Assembly: GCA_905221125.1 (NCBI GenBank)
Contig: CAJNBY010000015.1
Span: 1 to 50,352 of the forward strand
Origin: a bacterium
Lineage (GTDB): Bacteria > Bacillota > Bacilli > Lactobacillales > Streptococcaceae
Length of the DNA stretch: 50,352 nucleotides
Direction: 5' to 3'
The notes under the pieces are model-generated. The model worked only from the letters and a program-made list of their open reading frames with translations. It was not told the DNA's origin and did not search any database. Every line of letters starts with the position of its first letter. Position 1 is the first letter of the stretch. This document shows, piece by piece, positions 37,252 to 45,211 of this stretch. Position numbers and translations under genes: made by a program.

Positions 37252-37412
37252 TTCTTTGCTCCTTTCTTTTTAGTTAAAGCAAGATATATTATAACCGCAA
37301 TTATATAGGCTATGGTATAAAATAGATGATACCAAATACTCTCCCTAAGCGGATAAAGAAAGATGGACATGATTAGATACAAGATGAAAATGACAAGTAT
37401 TTTTTTCTTCAT
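37248..37412 (-). CDS. Small blp-region membrane protein (54 aa)
   Basis: A 54-aa gene with RBS GGAGGAAAT 6 nt upstream of the ATG. The protein starts MKKKILVIFILYLIMSIF, has a second helix (YTIAYIIAVIIYLAL) and ends in a basic tail KKKGAKK. It contains no double-glycine leader, so it is not a class II bacteriocin precursor; it looks like a small immunity-type protein. It is the first gene after the BlpR box at 37494-37525 and is coupled to the 134-aa gene by ATGA. Confidence 0.75.
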   Translation of the reverse strand: MKKKILVIFILYLIMSIFLYPLRESIWYHLFYTIAYIIAVIIYLALTKKKGAKK

Positions 37413-37458
37413 AAGATTTCCTCCTAAATGTTTGTTGAGCTAGAACCTTTACACTATT

Positions 37459-37525
37459 AGTATAGCACTTATTTTGACCTTGGATCACTCAAATCACAAA
37501 TGGTCATCAAAACATCTTGAATTGT
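37459..37525 (-). promoter_or_regulatory. BlpR box and promoter of the immunity operon
   Basis: Minus strand: direct repeats ACAATTCAAGA (37515-37525) and ACCATTTGTGA (37494-37504) 21 bp apart start to start. A 29-bp gap follows, then an extended -10 TGC-TATACT (37459-37464). This is the geometry of BlpR/ComE-type activator sites and is identical in spacing to the blpT promoter in this window. Confidence 0.78.
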
Positions 37526-37539
37526 AAAAAATTTAAAAA

Positions 37540-37562
37540 GCAAGCATGAAAAACATACTTGC
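37540..37562 (-). terminator. Terminator of the blpRH-118-aa operon
   Basis: Stem GCAAG-ATG / CAT-CTTGC with a small mismatch and loop, followed by a T-rich tract on the minus strand. It stands between the 118-aa gene and the BlpR box of the immunity operon. Confidence 0.75.
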
Positions 37563-37603
37563 CCTAGGGGAATTTAACAACGTAAAGACCTAACTATTCA
37601 CCC

Positions 37604-37960
37604 TTACTTCCTTCTGTTCTCATATATTCTCATAATCGCAACAAGGATACAGGCTGTCCCGCTTGCCAAAACCAGGAGGGTAATGATAATGTTGAGAATT
37701 TCAGGCGTCCTCTCTATTCTGTTGACAAGACGGACTAAAGACAATACTGTCAATAAGAGTAAAGCTACTGACCCTGTCCGAATTAAAGAAGCCATTCGGT
37801 TCTCAACCGCATACAAAAATGATGGTAACATAACACAGGCTATAGCAATCACAAACAGATTACTCCCCGTTTCTTCTCCCTTGTTCACCACGGAAATCAT
37901 GAGAAGATTCGATGCTATAATCAACGTAGAACAGATGATAAAATAGGATTTCTTATTCAT
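37604..37960 (-). CDS. Blp-region four-helix membrane protein (118 aa)
   Basis: A 118-aa protein with four hydrophobic segments (about 5-24, 33-52, 62-82, 88-110). It resembles small immunity-region membrane proteins; I do not recognise a named family with confidence. It begins 68 bp after blpH and precedes a terminator, so it is probably read with blpRH. RBS GAGG. It sits where blpC, blpB and blpA are found in complete loci. Confidence 0.75.
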   Translation of the reverse strand: MNKKSYFIICSTLIIASNLLMISVVNKGEETGSNLFVIAIACVMLPSFLYAVENRMASLIRTGSVALLLLTVLSLVRLVNRIERTPEILNIIITLLVLASGTACILVAIMRIYENRRK

Positions 37961-38028
37961 TTAATATACCTCGCATACTATAGTATTTTAATTGATGACT
38001 ACAGGCAGTACTTCTTTCCACAAATCTT

Positions 38029-39378
38029 CTAATCATCAACTGACATCGAGTGAACCGTTAAAACCTGACGAAAGACTTGATTTTGGCAGGTGGTATTTAG
38101 ACTGGTATTGGGATGGCTTTCCACAATTTTCATGACGGTATAGAGACCAACTCCTCTCTCCTCCCCTTTAGAACTGGCTCCAAAGGAGAAGATTTCAGAA
38201 ATATCGATCCCCTCTTCTTTAATGGAATTTTCAATGATAAAGGTCTCCTGTGCTCCATTTTTTAAAAAAGCGATTGAAACGTGAGGTTGACTGGCCTCTA
38301 CACTAGCTTCAATAGCATTGTCACAAAGGATAGACACAATGGTTAGAAAATCAAGCAGACTCATCCCCTCAACCTGAATCTCCTCAGGAACTTCGACATT
38401 AAAGATAATCTTCTTATCCCTAGCTTTTAGAAATTTCCCTGCTAGAAGACTTTTGAGGGCTTTATCACGAATATTTACCAATCGACCAAGGTCATATTTA
38501 TTGTCCTGCAATTTTTCACTAGAATCCTTTAAGACCGAGTCGTAGACCTCTTTTATCTGCTCCATATCCTCCTCTTCAATGCCCAGACGTAAGCTGGTCA
38601 AAAGGTTGGTGTAGTCATGGCGAAAACTCCGTACTTCCTTGTAAAGTTCCTCTATATGCCGACTATAGCGTTCCATATCTCTGTAGCGCAAGGTCTGCTC
38701 TTGGTCCAATCTCTCATGGAGTTTGTCCTTCAAATAGGTATCCAGTTTCTTGATAACCCCCATAAAAAAGAGTAGGTAAAAGACTAGGATGAGATGGCGA
38801 ACAGTCTTTGATTGGATATCGTATACATATTCAAAGTAAGATAGACTTTCCATGACTAAAAAGTAAGCCCCCATTATCCAGTTAATCGTAGTCAGGGACT
38901 GTTGAAAACCTTTATCTAGAATATCATTTCTCAAGCTAGTAAAATCATAGTCCAACCATTTCAAAAAGACTAATACTATGAAGCAAACGAATAGCATAAT
39001 CAACAAAAAGAGAGGATTTCCATCTCCATCTACAATCCCTTGCCCCAAAAATGGAAACACAAAATAGGAGAGACTTCTGTAAAAGATATCCATCAATACA
39101 ATTGGAAAGAGACCATAAAAGAAAAGGAGTCTTTTAGAAAGCCCTCTTAACAATAAGAAAGACAAGCTGAGGCCGAACAAGGGTTCTATAAAGTATGACA
39201 GATAGTCAGTCAAGACTAAATAATTAAAAGTTGTAACAATTGCTGCTAGAAGAAATTTTAGAAGAAAGCCCTTAAAAATTTTATCTATAGTGAAACTAAT
39301 TCCATCTACCTTAAAGAACATGATAATTTCTAGCCCAATAATAGCTAGTGAATACAATATCATCCAAAAAATATACAT
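38029..39378 (-). CDS. blpH: Peptide-sensing histidine kinase BlpH
   Basis: A 449-aa HPK10-class sensor kinase of the Agr/Com/Blp type. Six or seven membrane helices occupy residues 1-210. The H-box is FRHDYTNLLTSLRL, with no separate PAS domain. The ATPase has the N-box DNAIEAS and the G-box GVGLYTVMKIVE. It is expected to detect an external double-glycine-processed peptide, BlpC in full loci. Here no blpC gene is present. It lies 13 bp downstream of blpR and is intact. Confidence 0.92.
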   Translation of the reverse strand: MYIFWMILYSLAIIGLEIIMFFKVDGISFTIDKIFKGFLLKFLLAAIVTTFNYLVLTDYLSYFIEPLFGLSLSFLLLRGLSKRLLFFYGLFPIVLMDIFYRSLSYFVFPFLGQGIVDGDGNPLFLLIMLFVCFIVLVFLKWLDYDFTSLRNDILDKGFQQSLTTINWIMGAYFLVMESLSYFEYVYDIQSKTVRHLILVFYLLFFMGVIKKLDTYLKDKLHERLDQEQTLRYRDMERYSRHIEELYKEVRSFRHDYTNLLTSLRLGIEEEDMEQIKEVYDSVLKDSSEKLQDNKYDLGRLVNIRDKALKSLLAGKFLKARDKKIIFNVEVPEEIQVEGMSLLDFLTIVSILCDNAIEASVEASQPHVSIAFLKNGAQETFIIENSIKEEGIDISEIFSFGASSKGEERGVGLYTVMKIVESHPNTSLNTTCQNQVFRQVLTVHSMSVDD

Positions 39379-39391
39379 AAATTCTCCTCAC

Positions 39392-40129
39392 TTAGTGTAA
39401 GTTATTGATGGCCTCAGACACTTCTCTGACCTTATAACGCGCAATCATACAGCTTCCTCCATTGGGAAAGAAAAGGAGTTTTTCTTTCTTATCCAAACGA
39501 ACTACATTGGCAGGATTGATCAGAAAAGAGCGGTGGCACTGCAAGAGACGAGGCTCCTGCTTGAAAACCTCCTCTAGACTCGCTGTAAATTCCAGCCTGT
39601 CTGTCTTGGTATAGAGAATAACACGATGGGCTCTGGGCGACGTTTCGAGATAGTAAACCTCTTTAAAAGGATACTGGAATTGGGCAAATTTTGATTTAAA
39701 GTAAAAGCAATCTTCCGCCAGACTTTTACTATCTTGACTATTGGCATAGAGAAGGGCTGTCTCGATTCGAGATTCAAACTCCTCTGCCGAAAGGGCCTTA
39801 TCAATGTAGTCCAAAGCAGACACTTGGTAGCGAAAGGACAGGGGCATAAACTCCGAGTGAGTCGTCACAAAGACGATGAGAGCATACGGATCCCGATCCC
39901 GAATCTTTCTAGCCACTTCCAGCCCCTTCATCTCCTCATTTCGAATCTCAATGTCCAAAAAGAATAGCTGATGCGCTCCCTTCTCATGCACCTCTGCCAG
40001 CAGTTGGTCCGGCTTACCAAAAACTTCAAAAGAACTGGGAGTGATATGATGTTCCTTCAAGAGTTTCTCAATCGTCGTTTCAATCCTAGTCTGCTGGGAA
40101 AAATCATCTTCTAAAACAAATATTCTCAT
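39392..40129 (-). CDS. blpR: LytTR response regulator BlpR
   Basis: A 245-aa regulator. The receiver domain has the acidic pocket EDD (7-9) and the phosphoacceptor Asp in FFLDIEI (near residue 58). Lys in YIDKAL completes the active site. The LytTR DNA-binding domain covers about 140-245 (VYYLETSPRAHRVILYT; LLQCHRSFLINPANV). It is nearly identical to pneumococcal BlpR as I remember it. Three promoters in the window carry matching direct repeats, including its own, implying autoregulation. Confidence 0.95.
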   Translation of the reverse strand: MRIFVLEDDFSQQTRIETTIEKLLKEHHITPSSFEVFGKPDQLLAEVHEKGAHQLFFLDIEIRNEEMKGLEVARKIRDRDPYALIVFVTTHSEFMPLSFRYQVSALDYIDKALSAEEFESRIETALLYANSQDSKSLAEDCFYFKSKFAQFQYPFKEVYYLETSPRAHRVILYTKTDRLEFTASLEEVFKQEPRLLQCHRSFLINPANVVRLDKKEKLLFFPNGGSCMIARYKVREVSEAINNLH

Positions 40130-40166
40130 CTTCTTACTCTCCTTGTTTCAATTTCTTCCTAAAAAG

Positions 40167-40234
40167 AGAATAGCAAAAATACTCTGACACAAGCCCACCA
40201 AATCTTAAACAGGCCTTCAAAGCTCCTGAAAGGT
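40167..40234 (-). promoter_or_regulatory. BlpR box and promoter of blpRH
   Basis: Minus strand: ACCTTTCAGGA (40224-40234) and the weaker CCTGTTTAAGA (40203-40213), 21 bp apart start to start. About 30 bp later comes an extended -10 TGC-TATTCT (40167-40172). It is divergent from the blpT box only 60 bp away. Confidence 0.7.
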
Positions 40235-40295
40235 GTCTTCTTCCTCAAATAAGCATGATAACCTTACAACTATTTTATCATAAAATCTTAACAGG

Positions 40296-40362
40296 ACCAT
40301 TCAGGAAATTTCAAGTACAATTAAAGATTTTATGGTGAAAAAGGAGATAAAAGTGATAGACT
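40296..40362 (+). promoter_or_regulatory. BlpR box and promoter of blpT
   Basis: Plus strand: ACCATTCAGGA (40296-40306) and ACAATTAAAGA (40317-40327), 21 bp apart start to start. A 29-bp gap follows, then an extended -10 TGA-TAGACT (40357-40362). The first half-site fits the BlpR consensus exactly as I know it. Confidence 0.8.
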
Positions 40363-40424
40363 AACAGTATCAAAACACAATTGCTAGAGGTAAGACTGGC
40401 ACACAGATTAAAGGAGGAATTCTC

Positions 40425-40754
40425 ATGACAGATACAGACCCCATCAAAAGAGCTCAGACTTTGATTACTGACTTAAACAAAGCCTACCAAGCATGCAAAC
40501 AGTCAACAGCTGACGACGTCCGCTTTCAAGAACAACTAAACTCTATTCTTGGCTTTCTAGCCAAGGCTGAGACAGTGGATAATCGAGTCTTGATTGAACT
40601 GGAAAAATTTTACCAGACTTCCAGTCTTCTCATGGGGCTCAGCGCTCTCAATCCAGATGCTCCTACTCGCGCCGCTTGGCGGGCCTATGACCGTTTCCAC
40701 TTTGACCAAGTCAAGACCAAGTTGAGTCTCTACGGTCCAACCATTCTCTTTTAG
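40425..40754 (+). CDS. blpT: BlpT-like protein
   Basis: A 109-aa soluble, helical protein (LITDLNKAYQACKQSTADDV; LIELEKFYQTSSLLMGLSAL) that I recognise as BlpT, coded divergently from blpR in pneumococcus. Function unknown. RBS AAAGGAGG lies 8 nt before the ATG. Its promoter carries a BlpR box. No LytTR-only blpS gene is found between it and blpR. Confidence 0.85.
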   Translation: MTDTDPIKRAQTLITDLNKAYQACKQSTADDVRFQEQLNSILGFLAKAETVDNRVLIELEKFYQTSSLLMGLSALNPDAPTRAAWRAYDRFHFDQVKTKLSLYGPTILF

Positions 40755-40761
40755 AAAATAA

Positions 40762-40797
40762 AAGAAGCTGAGCCAAATTAAACTCAACTTCTTTTTT
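40762..40797. terminator. Shared terminator of blpT and ecsB
   Basis: Stem AAGAAG-TGAG / CTCA-CTTCTT with one mismatch and flanking A and T runs, lying between two convergent genes; it can serve both. Confidence 0.7.
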
Positions 40798-40816
40798 AGT
40801 ATCATATAAGTACGTT

Positions 40817-41866
40817 TTAGTCCTGCATCTGACGGTTGATCTGATAAGGCAAATACAAGACTAGTAAAACCAAACCAGCTCCCAGCAAGGCTAGAAGGGC
40901 AAGTTTTTCTTGGAAGGTAATCAACCCGACAACTAATTCCACTACTAATACCAAACTGGTCAATCCTCGGACTACAGCCTGTAAGCCTTTTTCCTTTTGC
41001 CCCTTGTCCAGTGGAAAAAGTTGGGTCAAATACTGGTAGTCAAAGGCGTGATAGAGGGCCAGCAACTGGAAGAGCAAGAGGTAGTTAAACAGGACTACTA
41101 CCGCTGTTGCAATCCAAGATTGCTCGATAAAGACCTGCGCCAGCAAGGAAAGTAAGAGAAGACGAAGACTAAGGGCAAATAGGTCTCCATTTCGCAAATA
41201 GGAACGCAGATAGAGATTTTGCCAAATCTTTCCAGGCACCTTCTGAACAGCCTTTAGGATAAAGTCCAGATAGGCACGACGCTTGACGCTGTTTGAAATT
41301 CCCTTGACCTGCGTAAAGAGGGCGAAGAAACGAAGCAAGACCTGCTTGCGCTTGCTTTCTTGGGAAATGACATAGTCCCAGTTGAGACCAGTTTCAGTGA
41401 AAAATTTGCTGGATTTTTGACGAAAGAGGAAATATTTACCTACTCCCAATAAAAGCACATAGACTAGAAAAACTGGCAAGCCATAACCCATGGCTAAAAA
41501 TAAGGGCGCAAATAAAAGCAAGAAAAGAGTCTGGACAAAGAGCCAAAAGACTAGAGAAATACTAGTTTGACGCTTTAGATGGAGCTTGATTTCCTCTTCA
41601 CCAACCAAGAGAAAGAGCTTATCAGGAGCCTCTATGTAAGTAGCAATTCCACCCCAAAGCAAAAGTAAAATAGAAACAATCCCTACAAACAAAAGGATAG
41701 GCCAATGATTTTCAGGAAAATGCTGTAAAAGTTGACTGTACTGGTAGGCTAGAAAGCCCAGCAGAACAAGCAGGAACAAGACAAAGTGGTCATTGAGAAC
41801 ATAGCGCAGATAACCAAGACACTCCTTACGAAAAACCTGCTTTCTCTTTAAAAACAAGTCTTTCAT
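40817..41866 (-). CDS. ecsB: ABC transporter permease EcsB
   Basis: A 349-aa integral membrane protein with hydrophobic helices scattered over the whole length (clusters near 28-65, 105-150, 225-265 and 295-340), fitting EcsB. In Bacillus the Ecs transporter influences secretion, sporulation and intramembrane proteolysis; the cargo is unknown. The start overlaps the ecsA stop (ATGA). Confidence 0.88.
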   Translation of the reverse strand: MKDLFLKRKQVFRKECLGYLRYVLNDHFVLFLLVLLGFLAYQYSQLLQHFPENHWPILLFVGIVSILLLLWGGIATYIEAPDKLFLLVGEEEIKLHLKRQTSISLVFWLFVQTLFLLLFAPLFLAMGYGLPVFLVYVLLLGVGKYFLFRQKSSKFFTETGLNWDYVISQESKRKQVLLRFFALFTQVKGISNSVKRRAYLDFILKAVQKVPGKIWQNLYLRSYLRNGDLFALSLRLLLLSLLAQVFIEQSWIATAVVVLFNYLLLFQLLALYHAFDYQYLTQLFPLDKGQKEKGLQAVVRGLTSLVLVVELVVGLITFQEKLALLALLGAGLVLLVLYLPYQINRQMQD

Positions 41867-42594
41867 AACTCCTCCTCTTTGGTCAGAGCCAAGTAAATAT
41901 CATTCAAACTAGCCTCAGGCATGTCAAAAGCTTCGCGCAGTTGCAGGAGATTTCCCTTGGCACGCACTTCCCCTTTGTGGAGAATGACAAAGGCATCACA
42001 CATCTTCTCCGCCGAATCCAACACGTGTGTACTCATGAGAATAGACTTACCCTTTTGCTTTTCCACTTCCAAAAGCTGAATCAAGTCTGCAATAGCCAAT
42101 GGATCAAGACCAAGGAAAGGCTCATCCACGATGAAAAGACTAGGATCCACCACAAAAGCACAGATAATCATGACCTTCTGCTTCATCCCTTTTGAAAAAT
42201 GAACAGGGAACCAGTCTAATTTCTGGTCCAGACGGAACATTTTTAGCAAAGGCTCCACTCTCCCAAAAGCCACTTTCTGCTCAATACCATAAGCCATAGC
42301 AACCGTTTCGATATGCTCTCTGAGGGTCAATTCCTCATACAAGCTAGGTGTCTCAGGAATATAGCCAATTTGCTTGCGGTAGTTAGTCGCGTCTTCTTGC
42401 AAGGTCAAACCGTTGATATTGATAGAACCACTATAAGGTGTCAACAAACCGATAATTTCATTAATCGTCGTCGATTTTCCAGCACCATTGAGACCAATCA
42501 GACCGACCAACTGCCCACTTTCAACAGTAAAAGACACATCTTTCAAGACAGGGACATGAACATAGCCACCTGTCAGGTTTTTAATTTCTAACAT
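41863..42594 (-). CDS. ecsA: ABC transporter ATP-binding protein EcsA
   Basis: A 243-aa ATPase subunit. Walker A is GLNGAGKST (35-43 region), the Q-loop is GYIPETPSLYEEL, the signature is HFSKGMKQKV and Walker B is LFIVDEPFLGLDP; the H-loop is STHVLD. It is the partner of EcsB downstream. RBS GGAG; promoter back-to-back with that of the HIT gene. Confidence 0.93.
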   Translation of the reverse strand: MLEIKNLTGGYVHVPVLKDVSFTVESGQLVGLIGLNGAGKSTTINEIIGLLTPYSGSININGLTLQEDATNYRKQIGYIPETPSLYEELTLREHIETVAMAYGIEQKVAFGRVEPLLKMFRLDQKLDWFPVHFSKGMKQKVMIICAFVVDPSLFIVDEPFLGLDPLAIADLIQLLEVEKQKGKSILMSTHVLDSAEKMCDAFVILHKGEVRAKGNLLQLREAFDMPEASLNDIYLALTKEEEL

Positions 42595-42611
42595 ATTTTC
42601 TCCAAATCTGG

Positions 42612-42631
42612 TATAATGTAGCTATATTATA
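42612..42631. promoter_or_regulatory. Divergent -10 elements of hit and ecsA
   Basis: A TGG-TATAAT extended -10 (TATAAT 42612-42617, plus strand, for the HIT gene) lies 8 bp from TGA-TATAAT (42626-42631, minus strand, for ecsA). Both are perfect hexamers, and the promoters overlap, so they may compete for polymerase. Confidence 0.75.
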
Positions 42632-42661
42632 TCAAAATTCAATACAGTAGAGGTAGATTTT

Positions 42662-43072
42662 ATGTCAGATTGCATTTTTTGTAAAATCATTGCAGGAGAA
42701 ATTCCTGCTTCAAAAGTATATGAAGATGAGCAGGTCCTTGCCTTTCTTGATATTTCTCAAGTGACACCAGGACACACCTTGGTCGTACCAAAAGAGCACT
42801 ATCGCAATCTTTTGGAAATGGACGCTACCAGCGCCAGCCAACTCTTTGCCCAAGTGCCAAAAGTAGCCCAAAAAGTCATGAAAGCTACCAAGGCTGCTGG
42901 CATGAATATCATTGCCAACTGTGAAGAAATCGCAGGCCAAACAGTTTTTCACACCCACGTTCACCTCGTGCCTCGCTACAGTGCCGACGATGACCTCAAG
43001 ATCGATTTTATCGCACACGAACCAGACTTTGACAAACTTGCTCAAGTCGCTGAAACTATCAAAAACGCCTAA
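42662..43072 (+). CDS. HIT family nucleotide-binding hydrolase
   Basis: A 136-aa HIT (Hint group) protein that hydrolyses nucleoside phosphoramidates. MSDCIFCKIIAGEIPASKVY with its two cysteines, GHTLVVPKEHYRNLLEM, and the catalytic triad HTHVHLVP near residues 99-106 are textbook. Intact. It leads into the small membrane-anchored protein gene 9 bp downstream. Confidence 0.95.
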   Translation: MSDCIFCKIIAGEIPASKVYEDEQVLAFLDISQVTPGHTLVVPKEHYRNLLEMDATSASQLFAQVPKVAQKVMKATKAAGMNIIANCEEIAGQTVFHTHVHLVPRYSADDDLKIDFIAHEPDFDKLAQVAETIKNA

Positions 43073-43081
43073 GGAGTTGCC

Positions 43082-43369
43082 ATGAAATTATCCAATCTAC
43101 TGCTATTTGCAGGAGCTGCAGCCGGAAGTTATTTGGTCACAAAAAATCGCCAAGCCATCACAGATGAAGTCTTGAATACCACTGACCGCGTTCAAGCTAT
43201 CAAGGACGATGTGGATATTATCCAAAACAGCCTGCAAATCATCGACCAGCAAAAAGAACTCATCAAGGAATACCAAGAAGACCTAACTTACAAGTTTAAA
43301 GTCTTGGAAAAGGATATCCAGACTAGACTAGCTGTCATCAAAGAAACACAGGAAATTGAAGATAAGTAA
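43082..43369 (+). CDS. Small membrane-anchored coiled-coil protein (YtxH-like)
   Basis: A 95-aa protein with a short N-terminal hydrophobic segment (LLLFAGAAAGSYLV) followed by a charged helical region of heptad character (QAIKDDVDIIQNSLQIIDQQ and onward). It resembles YtxH-type streptococcal proteins; function unknown. It begins 9 bp after the HIT gene, with AAGGAG overlapping the HIT stop, and is followed by a terminator. Confidence 0.8.
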   Translation: MKLSNLLLFAGAAAGSYLVTKNRQAITDEVLNTTDRVQAIKDDVDIIQNSLQIIDQQKELIKEYQEDLTYKFKVLEKDIQTRLAVIKETQEIEDK

Positions 43370-43392
43370 AAAGAGCCCGACGGCTCTTTTTA
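43368..43392 (+). terminator. Terminator of the HIT operon
   Basis: A near-perfect 10-bp stem AAAAAGAGCC / GGCTCTTTTT with a 4-nt loop directly after the stop codon. Confidence 0.85.
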
Positions 43393-43408
43393 GTTTATAG
43401 ATTTTTTA

Positions 43409-43543
43409 AGACTTTCCTTAGGTAATGACGGACGGTAGCGACCTTCTTTGAAGTTCCATACCTAAACTTTGAGCCTAGGTCTCAAAGTTTCCGAACACCT
43501 GAAATCAAACTGTTGCAGGTATTTTCATTACGGCGGAAAGTCT
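43409..43543. repeat. MITE-like element (RUP-like) with central hairpin
   Basis: A 135-bp unit bounded by inverted repeats: AGACTTTCC-N4-GTAATGA at the left (43409-43428) and TCATTAC-N3-GGAAAGTCT at the right (43525-43543). In its centre a perfect 10-bp stem AAACTTTGAG / CTCAAAGTTT (43464-43490) closes a 7-nt loop. There is no coding capacity. It sits between the HIT operon and dnaJ, next to a BOX. It may be a pneumococcal RUP-type miniature element; I could not verify the consensus. Confidence 0.7.
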
Positions 43544-43558
43544 GAGAAAGTATTTGAT

Positions 43559-43711
43559 TTATACTCAATGAAAATCAAAGAGCAAACTAGGAAACTAGCC
43601 GCAGGTTGCTCAAAACACTGTTTTGAGATTGTAGATAAGACTGACGAAGTCAGTCACATATATACGGCAAGGCGACGTTGACGCGGTTTGAAGAGATTTT
43701 CGAAGAGTATT
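43559..43711 (+). repeat. BOX element (A-B-C)
   Basis: It runs from TATACTCAATGAAAATCAAA to TTTTCGAAGAGTAT, the two conserved ends of the streptococcal BOX repeat, and includes the internal AGGTTGCTCAAAACACTG and ACGGCAAGGCGACGTTGACG blocks. About 152 bp fits one boxA, one boxB and one boxC. It lies in the dnaJ-HIT intergenic space. Confidence 0.93.
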
Positions 43712-43782
43712 AGTTATGAAATGGTGAATGCGTTGTCTAAATTGTGGTGTATAGTTGATGGGATATAGCTTGTTTACGCTTT

Positions 43783-43806
43783 AAAAAGAGCCGAGTGGCT
43801 CTTTTT
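43783..43806 (-). terminator. Terminator of dnaJ
   Basis: A near-perfect inverted repeat AAAAAGAGCC / GGCTCTTTTT with a 4-nt loop starting 3 bp beyond the dnaJ stop codon. Its stem has the same sequence as the HIT-operon terminator. Confidence 0.85.
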
Positions 43807-43809
43807 ACT

Positions 43810-44946
43810 TTATTCTCCTTCAAAGGCATCTTTAATATGGTCAAAGAAGCCTTTTTTCTTTGGATTTACTTTTAAATCACCTGCAGCTGCGAATTCTTTC
43901 AAGGCTGCTTTTTGGCGGTCGTTCAAGCCTGTCGGAGTCACGACATTAACAGTAACGTATTGGTCACCAACTACACCACCACGAAGGCTTGGTGCTCCCT
44001 TACCACGTAGGCGGAATTTCTTACCAGTCTGAGTACCCTCTGGGATAACCAATTCAACATCACCATGAACAGTTGGAATATCAACTGTATCACCAAGAGC
44101 TGCTTGAACAAAGTTGAGGTTGAGATTGTAGAAGATAGTGGTTCCTTCACGTTCAAACTTGTCGCTAGCTTCCACAGAAACCACTACGTACAAGTCACCA
44201 TAAGGTCCACCGTTAAAGCCTGCTTCACCTTGACCTGCTAGGCGAATTTGTTGACCGGTTTCCACACCAGCAGGGATTTTCACATGTACGCTATGAGCTT
44301 GTTTTTCATGACCTGTACCGTGACAAGTTGTACATGGATCTTTGATTTCTTTTCCGCGACCATGACAGACATCACAGGTTACTTGGCGACGCATCATACC
44401 AAGAGGGGTCTGCGTATCGACATTAATGACACCAGCGCCATGACAGCGTCCACAAGTGACTGGACTTGTTCCTGGCTTAGCACCTGAGCCATTACATGTA
44501 CGACAGCTTGCTTCACGGTTATATTTGACTTCTTTTTCAGCTCCGAAAATAGCTTCTTCAAAAGTCAAGTTCACACGATACTGGAGGTCATCCCCTTGGC
44601 GAGGAGCATTTGGATTGCGCGAAGCACCGCCTCCGCCGAAGAAACTTGAGAAGATGTCCTCAAAACCACCGAAGCCACCTGCTCCATTGAAACCGCCGAA
44701 ACCACCAGCACCGCCAAAGCCACCGTTGGCACCTGCAGCACCATATTGGTCATAGGCCGCACGTTTTTGGTCGTCACTCAAAGTCTCATAGGCTTCTTGA
44801 ACTTCCTTGTACTTTTCCTCAGCACCAGGCTCCTTGTTGATATCTGGGTGGTATTTTTTGGAAAGCTTACGATAAGCCTTTTTGATCTCATCTGCCGAAG
44901 CGTTTTTTGACACCCCCAGACGATCATAAAATTCAGTATTGTTCAT
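43810..44946 (-). CDS. dnaJ: Chaperone DnaJ (Hsp40)
   Basis: A 378-aa type I J-protein: J domain with HPD (KYHPDINK, near residue 33), Gly/Phe-rich stretch (about 75-110), four zinc-binding repeats ([32 protein letters not shown]) and the C-terminal substrate-binding domains. It stimulates DnaK ATP hydrolysis. The start codon lacks a clear Shine-Dalgarno sequence and follows a 265-bp structured intergenic region. A DJ-1-like gene separates it from dnaK. Confidence 0.97.
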   Translation of the reverse strand: MNNTEFYDRLGVSKNASADEIKKAYRKLSKKYHPDINKEPGAEEKYKEVQEAYETLSDDQKRAAYDQYGAAGANGGFGGAGGFGGFNGAGGFGGFEDIFSSFFGGGGASRNPNAPRQGDDLQYRVNLTFEEAIFGAEKEVKYNREASCRTCNGSGAKPGTSPVTCGRCHGAGVINVDTQTPLGMMRRQVTCDVCHGRGKEIKDPCTTCHGTGHEKQAHSVHVKIPAGVETGQQIRLAGQGEAGFNGGPYGDLYVVVSVEASDKFEREGTTIFYNLNLNFVQAALGDTVDIPTVHGDVELVIPEGTQTGKKFRLRGKGAPSLRGGVVGDQYVTVNVVTPTGLNDRQKAALKEFAAAGDLKVNPKKKGFFDHIKDAFEGE

Positions 44947-45211
44947 ACAAGATACTAAGAGCGAACAGAAAGCGACTGAAATTTAGGAAACCGACAAGAA
45001 ATCCTGATTTCTTAGGAGGTTTATCTAATTTCCGAGCTTTCCGCTCGAGTTCAATTACGAACACCCTTATTCCTTTCTATTGATATTGTGAATCAAACCT
45101 CGATTTAGGTCGGGTTCAATTCCTTTCTTTTTATATTGAGTAAGAAATTTGGGAACCCGTGTTCAATTCCCTGAACACCTTTGTTCCTTTCTATAATTTA
45201 TAAGTAAATCA
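44947..45211 (-). other. Structured intergenic region upstream of dnaJ
   Basis: 265 bp without a credible gene. On the minus strand AGAAAGGAA occurs three times (near 45184, 45120 and 45070), each time followed by GAAC/GTTC-containing sequence, so it looks like degenerate direct repeats of 50-64 bp. Several perfect stems are present: GTGTTC / GAACAC (45159-45178), GAGC / GCTC near 45034-45046 and AAGAAAT / ATTTCTT near 44997-45013. No consensus promoter is obvious. Confidence 0.6.

Noticed and set aside
37961..38028. Possible blpC gene after blpH
   Set aside because: The 68-bp gap is too short, and no double-glycine leader peptide is found in any frame there.
43469..43681. 70-aa plus-strand frame across the MITE and BOX repeats
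   Set aside because: It runs through two non-coding repeat elements and has no RBS; it is an open frame by chance.
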